A stretch of 64,000 nucleotides of DNA from Glandiceps talaboti (taxonomy: Eukaryota; Hemichordata; Enteropneusta; Spengelidae), in assembly GCF_964340395.1 (NCBI RefSeq), contig NC_135550.1, forward strand, positions 62,001 to 126,000, in the 5' to 3' direction. The notes under the pieces were generated by a model. That model searched no databases and was not told the DNA's origin. It worked only from the letters and a program-made list of their open reading frames with translations. Shown here piece by piece: positions 58,871-64,000 of the stretch (its first letter is position 1; each line of letters begins with the position of its first letter). The position numbers were made by a program, and so were the translations under genes.

Positions 58871-60204
58871 ACATTTGTGGTAACATCTATGGAAGGTTCA
58901 CTGCTTTGACTGCTGTACTATTAGTAAACCACTAAATAATAACTTTCATGAACAAGTGAAAAGTAAAAATATTTATAATTTTAAATATCACATTAAAAAA
59001 GTTTTTGAAAGGTATAATCTCAATTATTATCTTTTATCAACTGTTACTATAATATTTTCATCAATGCAGTTCATACAAAGCGAACATGATATTGATCACT
59101 CAACTTTAGCGTTGTCATAAAAGTAATTCTATTATACTTAAAAAAGTATCATGAAACAGCTAAAATACCAGAGTTGAAAATAAAGGCAGTTTCACTGAAC
59201 AATATCCTTAAACAATTCTGGGATAAATGGAATGCAAAATATTTAGTTGGTGGCGTTTACATTGGTGTCAAGTATTTTTAATAATAAAAACATATTTAAA
59301 AAAAATAATTAACATTATTTAAATCATTATAAAAAAAGTAAAACCGCTGCTCTGCCGTATAGACCTGCCTTTTTTCTTTGTTTTTGGTGTCTTCAATCTC
59401 AATTTACTCTCGTACTAACTGTACGGGTTTGTTGTTGTCTTGAGACTTGTTTGTGTAACCCGTTGTTGTCTTGAGGTTACTTGTTTGTGTCTCTTGTTGT
59501 CTTGAGACTATATTGTATATGTCATTTATTGAGATTGATTCTTTGTGTACACTCATGTGTTTGTGGCAGTCTATACAACAGAACAGGGTTTTAGCAAAGC
59601 AAGCATGCAAGCTAGCGGCAAGCATAGTCGACTATTGGGTACCCAGCTGCGCTGTGCAATTAATATATGATATTTGTACATTTAAGTATGTTAACCTTAA
59701 CACTAAAACTCTATCTACGGTTTTAGTAATCCAACAATGTGGTATACCTTTAATAACGGATAACGCTGGTGAAACCAAGGTACAAACATAGTTATTTGTA
59801 AAACAATAATTACACAGCTAAAAACCACAAAAATTTCACTAAAGTTTTTGTTATTCTCGATAATTTGTTTTTTCTCACCAAGCAGCTCATCGAACAGTAT
59901 GTTGGTCCTATTGTTATGCAAATTAAAATGTGACGTCTCTAATGGGTACAGCCATATTATAAAGGCGATTGTACCGGCCGGACATAGATATCTTTCTATC
60001 GGGTCTCCTACAATAGTGGATAAACTCTCTTTCTAAATAGTAATAGAAGTAACCACTGACCCACAGAAATCTTGTCGGCGATTTGATTGTAACATGGTCA
60101 GAATGTGTTGAAAGAAAGGTTAAAGGTCAATACATTTACATAACAATAGACTCAGCTGTGTATGACGATGACTCATACACCTCTATGACTTTTGAGACAA
60201 CCAT
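58871..60204. other. Unassigned part of the element, with ~36-bp repeats
   Basis: Stop-rich AT sequence to ~59340 that may hold a decayed ORF (L-K-Q-F-W-D-K-W-N-A-K-Y-L-V-G-G near 59210-59260). At ~59425-59515 GTTGTTGTCTTGAG..CTTGTTTGTGT recurs about three times at ~36 bp. 59520-60204: no family recognised; plus and minus open frames of 60-100 codons overlap and neither is convincing. Confidence 0.4.
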
Positions 60205-60592
60205 TTGAATAAATGTTTTAAATATATTTATAATAATATATACCATAATTGTGTTACTTGCGGTAAGTCGGCACCTGAATTCAAATGTGAAATTTGCAAC
60301 AAGCGTTTTAAACATAGACATAATTTTATCAAGCATAAAAACATAAAACACTCCTGTCAGAATAAAAAATGTGAATATCCTGATGCATGTCCAACATGTG
60401 ATCGTGTTTTTGCCGAGTTCACATGTGATAAATGCGGATTTGTATATAATATGAGTGTCATTTAAAGAAACATTTTAACAGAGCAAGACCTTGCGTTAAA
60501 GAACCTAAAAGATATTTCTGTGAATATAGTGTAGAATTAGGTAGTTATTTTGCATTGTATAGCCATAAAAAGAAAAGTTGTAAGTTGTGAAA
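60205..60592 (+). pseudogene. C2H2 zinc-finger-like protein fragment
   Basis: The frame to 60465 contains C-V-T-C-G-K-S, then F-K-C-E-I-C-N-K-R-F with H-x4-H (C-x2-C-x12-H-x4-H, a standard C2H2 finger), then C-P-T-C-D-R-V-F and C-D-K-C-G-F. After a frameshift near 60455 it continues C-H-L-K-K-H-F-N-R-A and Y-F-C-E-Y. No good start codon. Probably a DNA- or protein-binding accessory ORF of the element. Confidence 0.55.
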
Positions 60593-60653
60593 TACTACTT
60601 TAACAAATAAATATTTTTACAATATGATAAAAATATATCCTATTATATATACC

Positions 60654-60787
60654 ATGGATAAGATTCGGAACCCACTCACTAACTGAATGATAAAAGTCGG
60701 TGGTCGTGTGTACAATAAGCTTATACAGAATGGTGTTTTACAACCCATTCCTAATACCGCACCTCCAAAGGAAGATAATATCTTAGA
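60654..60787 (+). pseudogene. Short N-P-x-T motif fragment preceding the polymerase
   Basis: ATG at 60654 gives I-R-N-P-L-T-N, a TGA, then M-I-K-V-G-G-R-V-Y-N-K-L-I. Short motifs of this form occur in proteins of large DNA viruses and Polinton-like elements (from memory). The upstream part of the polymerase polyprotein or a separate ORF. Confidence 0.4.
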
Positions 60788-63700
60788 TTGGTTGTGCCTG
60801 ATAATTCTCCTCAACCATTAACATCCAGATACCATGAACTCGAGAGAGCTTTTAAAGGATATGTGAAATCATATGAAATTGATATAACTGAGAACGAACC
60901 TCAAACACAATTAACTGAAAATAAATTGTTAGTAAAAGAAATTTTAGAACAAAGTTTACAAGATACAGGTGGAATAAAAGCGATATTAACCTTGAAGATA
61001 AAATTTGTTAAACGCGGTAAAGATATGGAGGAGATAACAAGTGATGGTTATTTTAATAGTAGTCCATTACAAATTATAAATACTGAACAAATAGAGGAAC
61101 AAGTGAATGTAAGTTATGAAAAAATTATAGAACACATTGCCAAATGGTTGCTTGAAGGATCTGGTTGGCAAATAAAACACTTCTTATTTTTTATGTAAAT
61201 ATTGCAAGATACGACCCTATACAAGGTAACTCATATATTAAATTACCAAAAGAATTACAAAATTCAAATAAGGTCTCCTTAATATACAAAACAATGACAA
61301 TGAATGTTTTAGATGGTGCCACTTAGCATATAAGTTTCCAGTCGGAATTCATAAAAATAGACCATCTAGATTTTATATATTTGGGTATAAAAATAAAAAA
61401 GCATGTCCAATTTATGTTAGTAAACAAACTTATAAAGGTCACCTTGACTTACTACTAATACCTCACGGTGATAAAAGTCCATTATGTCTGGATCAAAGAC
61501 TTTAATCTATTCATGCATGGTATAACAAATCATAAAGGAAGAAAGCATTTCTGTAGATATTGTTTACAACACTTTACAACTGTAGAGATTTTAGAGCAAC
61601 ACATTCCTATTTGTTTTGAAATAAATGGGACACAAGCTATACGAATGCCAACTGAGAAGAACAAGTGGTTATCATTTAAAAATTATTCAAAACAATTAAA
61701 TGCCCCATTTGTTATTTATGCAGATTTTGAATCTATAACTCAAAAAGTGAATACCTGTCATCCTAATGAAAACACAATATACACACATCATTACTAAAAG
61801 CATGAAGTATGTGGTTTCGGTTATAAACTTGTTTGTTGTTATGATGACACATTCAGTAAAGAAAGCGTCATTTATAGAGGACCAGATGCATCCAAGAAAT
61901 TTATGGAAATGATGCTATCGGAAGTTGACTATTGCAATGATATAAAACAGCAACATTTTAACAAACCTTTGCGTACGAGTAAAAACAATGAAATATGTTT
62001 CAAAAACGCAACACAATGTCATATTTGTGAAACGTTATACGAAGAAGATGACATACAAGTTCGCAATCATTGCCATATTACTGGTAAATACCGTGGTTTA
62101 GCACATGAAACATGTAATATCAATTTTCAAGTAACGAAAAAAATACCTGTCGTATTCCACAATTTAAAAGGATATGACAGTCATTTCATTGTTCAAACTC
62201 TTGAAAATTTTAAGGAAAAAAATTGATATTATCCCGTATTCTATGGAAAAGTTCATGTCTATAATTGTTGGTACCCACTTAGTCTTCATAGATAGCTTTA
62301 ATTTCTTAAATGCTTCATTAGAAAAACTAGTAAGTAACACAAGTGATTTCAAATATACAAAACAGGAATTCCCAGACAGTCTAAAACTACTAACAAGGAA
62401 GGGTGTATACCCCTATGACTACATGGATTCTACTGAAAAATTAAATGAGCAGACGTTAGTCTTCCACTAAAGGAAGAATTCTATTCCATTCTATATGACG
62501 CTGATATAACTGATAAAGACTATGAGCATGCTCACGATATTTGGAAGCATTTCAATATGCAAACGATGGGTGATTATCATGACCTGTACCTTAAAACCTA
62601 TGTACTTTTATTAACCGACGTATTTGAAAATTTCCGAAAGACATGTAATGTATACTATAACCTCGATCCCTGTCATTATTTCAGCGCTCCTGGGTTATCC
62701 TGGGATGCATGTTTAAAAATGACTAAAATTAATCTCGAATTAATAACGGATACAGATATGCATCTCTTCATAGAAAGAGGTCTCCATGGAGGTGTCTCTC
62801 TTATATATCCACTGGTCACGCAAAGGCAAACAATCCATACATGAAAGACTATGATCCAACTCAGGAAACGAAGTACATCATGTATTAAGATGTTAATAAT
62901 CTCTATGGTTGGGCAATGACTCAATCTTTACCAACACATGGATTTAAATGGGTTGACCTAGATTCGCTCAACATAAATAAGTACACCAACGAGAGTGACC
63001 ATGGATTAATCCTTGAAGTTGATCTTGAGTATCCTGACGAGTTGCACGATCTCCACAATGACTATCCTTTAGCACCTGAGACACTATGTATTACTGAAGA
63101 CATGTTATCCCCGCATAATAAAAACATACGCGACCGCTTTAATATCAAATGTGGAAATATAGAGAAATTAACCACAAATCTGAGACAAAAAAAGAATTAT
63201 ATACTTCATGTTCAAAACTTAAAACAATATTTATCACTCGGTTTAAAAGTCACCAAAATTCACAGAGCCATTGAGTTCAATCAATCAAAATGGATGTCAC
63301 AGTACATCTTATTTAACACAGAAAAAAGAAAGAAAGCAAAAAATGCGTTCGAAAAAGATTTCTTCAAACTAATGAATAACTCTTTGGACGTACCATGATG
63401 AATGTACGTAAACATCGTAGTATAACATTATGTACAACAGAAAAACACATCAAGAAATTAGTATCCAAATCAATGTTTGTTACACAAAGAATTATAACCA
63501 AAGGTCTAGTAGCAGTGGAAAACAAAAAAGAACGATTAATCCTAAACCAGCCCCTATATGTTGGGATGAGCATTCTTGATCTGTCTAAAACTTTAATGTA
63601 CGACTTTCATTACAAGTATATAAAAGAAAAATATGGACCATGAGCTAAATTGTTATTCACAAAGACAGACTCATTAATGTATGAAATTCAAGCCAATGAC

Positions 63701-64000
63701 TCTTATAAAGATTTCTACAGAGACAAAGACCTTTTTGACAATAGTGACTACTCACCAAAGAGTCCATATTACTTTGATTATAACAAAAAAGTAATTGGTA
63801 AGTTTAAAGATGAGTGTGCGGGTGTACCAATCACTGAGTTTATTGGACTTCGAAGTAAAATGTACTCTTACATAACAGAGTCTGCTTCCACACGTAAAGC
63901 CAAAGGAATAAAAAGTCAGTCATAAAAAAGAATATGACTCACGATGAATATAAGACAGTACTTTTTGAAAATTTACAGTTAAAGCATTCCATGAATACTA
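60788..64000 (+). pseudogene. Protein-primed family B DNA polymerase, multiply broken, continues past the window
   Basis: Plus-strand segments collinear across frames: N-terminal region 60788-61198; N-I-A-R-Y-D-P-I..N-N-D-N-E-C-F-R-W-C-H-L-A (61192-61500, two frames); W-I-K-D-F-N-L-F-M and a C-R-Y-C-L-Q-H-F zinc element (61468-61797); exonuclease I motif Y-A-D-F-E-S-I; an endonuclease-VII-like C-H-I-C..R-N-H-C-H-I-T-G-K-Y-R-G-L-A-H insert (61903-62226); exonuclease II F-H-N-L-K-G-Y-D-S-H; polymerase motif A as Y-stop-D-V-N-N-L-Y-G-W (~62885); motif B split as L-M-N-N-S / F-G-R-T (~63385); motif C as T-K-T-D-S (~63665), with Lys where the first catalytic Asp is expected. In-frame stops at 61795 and 63641 and at least six shifts make it inactive. 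Confidence 0.85.

Larger units (their letters stand above)
57140..64000 (+). mobile_element. Polinton/adintovirus-like element, decayed, right end outside the window
   Basis: A run of same-strand remnants typical of protein-primed, capsid-encoding elements: capsid-like fragment, a small hydrophobic-N-terminus protein, Cys-rich and zinc-finger fragments, and a family B DNA polymerase with endonuclease-VII-like insert. All but one are broken. No retroviral-type integrase, packaging ATPase or protease was seen in the window, and no terminal inverted repeat was found, so the boundaries are approximate. It follows exon 6 of the transporter gene in the same orientation and could sit in its next intron. 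Confidence 0.75.

Noticed and set aside
59404-60036. Candidate genes on either strand around 59.4-60.0 kb
   Set aside because: Frames overlap on both strands, include short tandem repeats, and match no family I know.

Overview
This is a eukaryotic, almost certainly metazoan, window. It is AT-rich and repeat-dense. It holds one recognisable host gene with GT-AG introns, surrounded by satellite arrays and many broken transposons. The mix (DIRS-type retroelement, several non-LTR families, a tRNA-headed SINE, foldback/MITE elements, and a Polinton/adintovirus-like element with a protein-primed type B DNA polymerase) fits a marine invertebrate such as a lophotrochozoan or a basal deuterostome. I cannot name the species.

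Layout. Positions 1-8979 are satellite A, built from ~10-11 bp units around AAAACCGGTC/AAAACCTGTC, with higher-order copies of 1452, ~968 and ~345 bp. Position ~8980 is an abrupt switch to satellite B, T-rich with a ~47 bp composite unit, which runs to ~27660. Satellite B is interrupted at 13869-17040 by a unique 3.17 kb island. A 21-bp direct repeat flanks the island, and an uninterrupted paralogous site exists near 19650-19870. Positions 27662-39489 are a transposon graveyard: a dispersed repeat, an RTE-like 3' fragment, two divergently oriented non-LTR reverse transcriptase remnants, foldbacks and simple repeats.

From 39490 to 56699 there are six in-phase plus-strand exons of an SLC5-family sodium-coupled solute transporter, most like the SLC5A8/SLC5A12 monocarboxylate group. 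They encode about the first 274 residues, roughly the N-terminal half. Its introns carry an antisense DIRS-type element, LINE 3' fragments, minisatellites, a MITE, a SINE and foldbacks. After exon 6 no further exon was recognised. From ~57140 to the window end lies a decayed Polinton/adintovirus-like element: capsid-like fragment, one intact small ORF, Cys-rich and zinc-finger fragments, and a family B DNA polymerase broken by many frameshifts and stops.

The only plausibly functional host gene is the transporter. The element ORF at 58247-58654 is intact but its host role, if any, is unknown. Long open frames inside the satellites are by-products of base composition and are not reported as genes.
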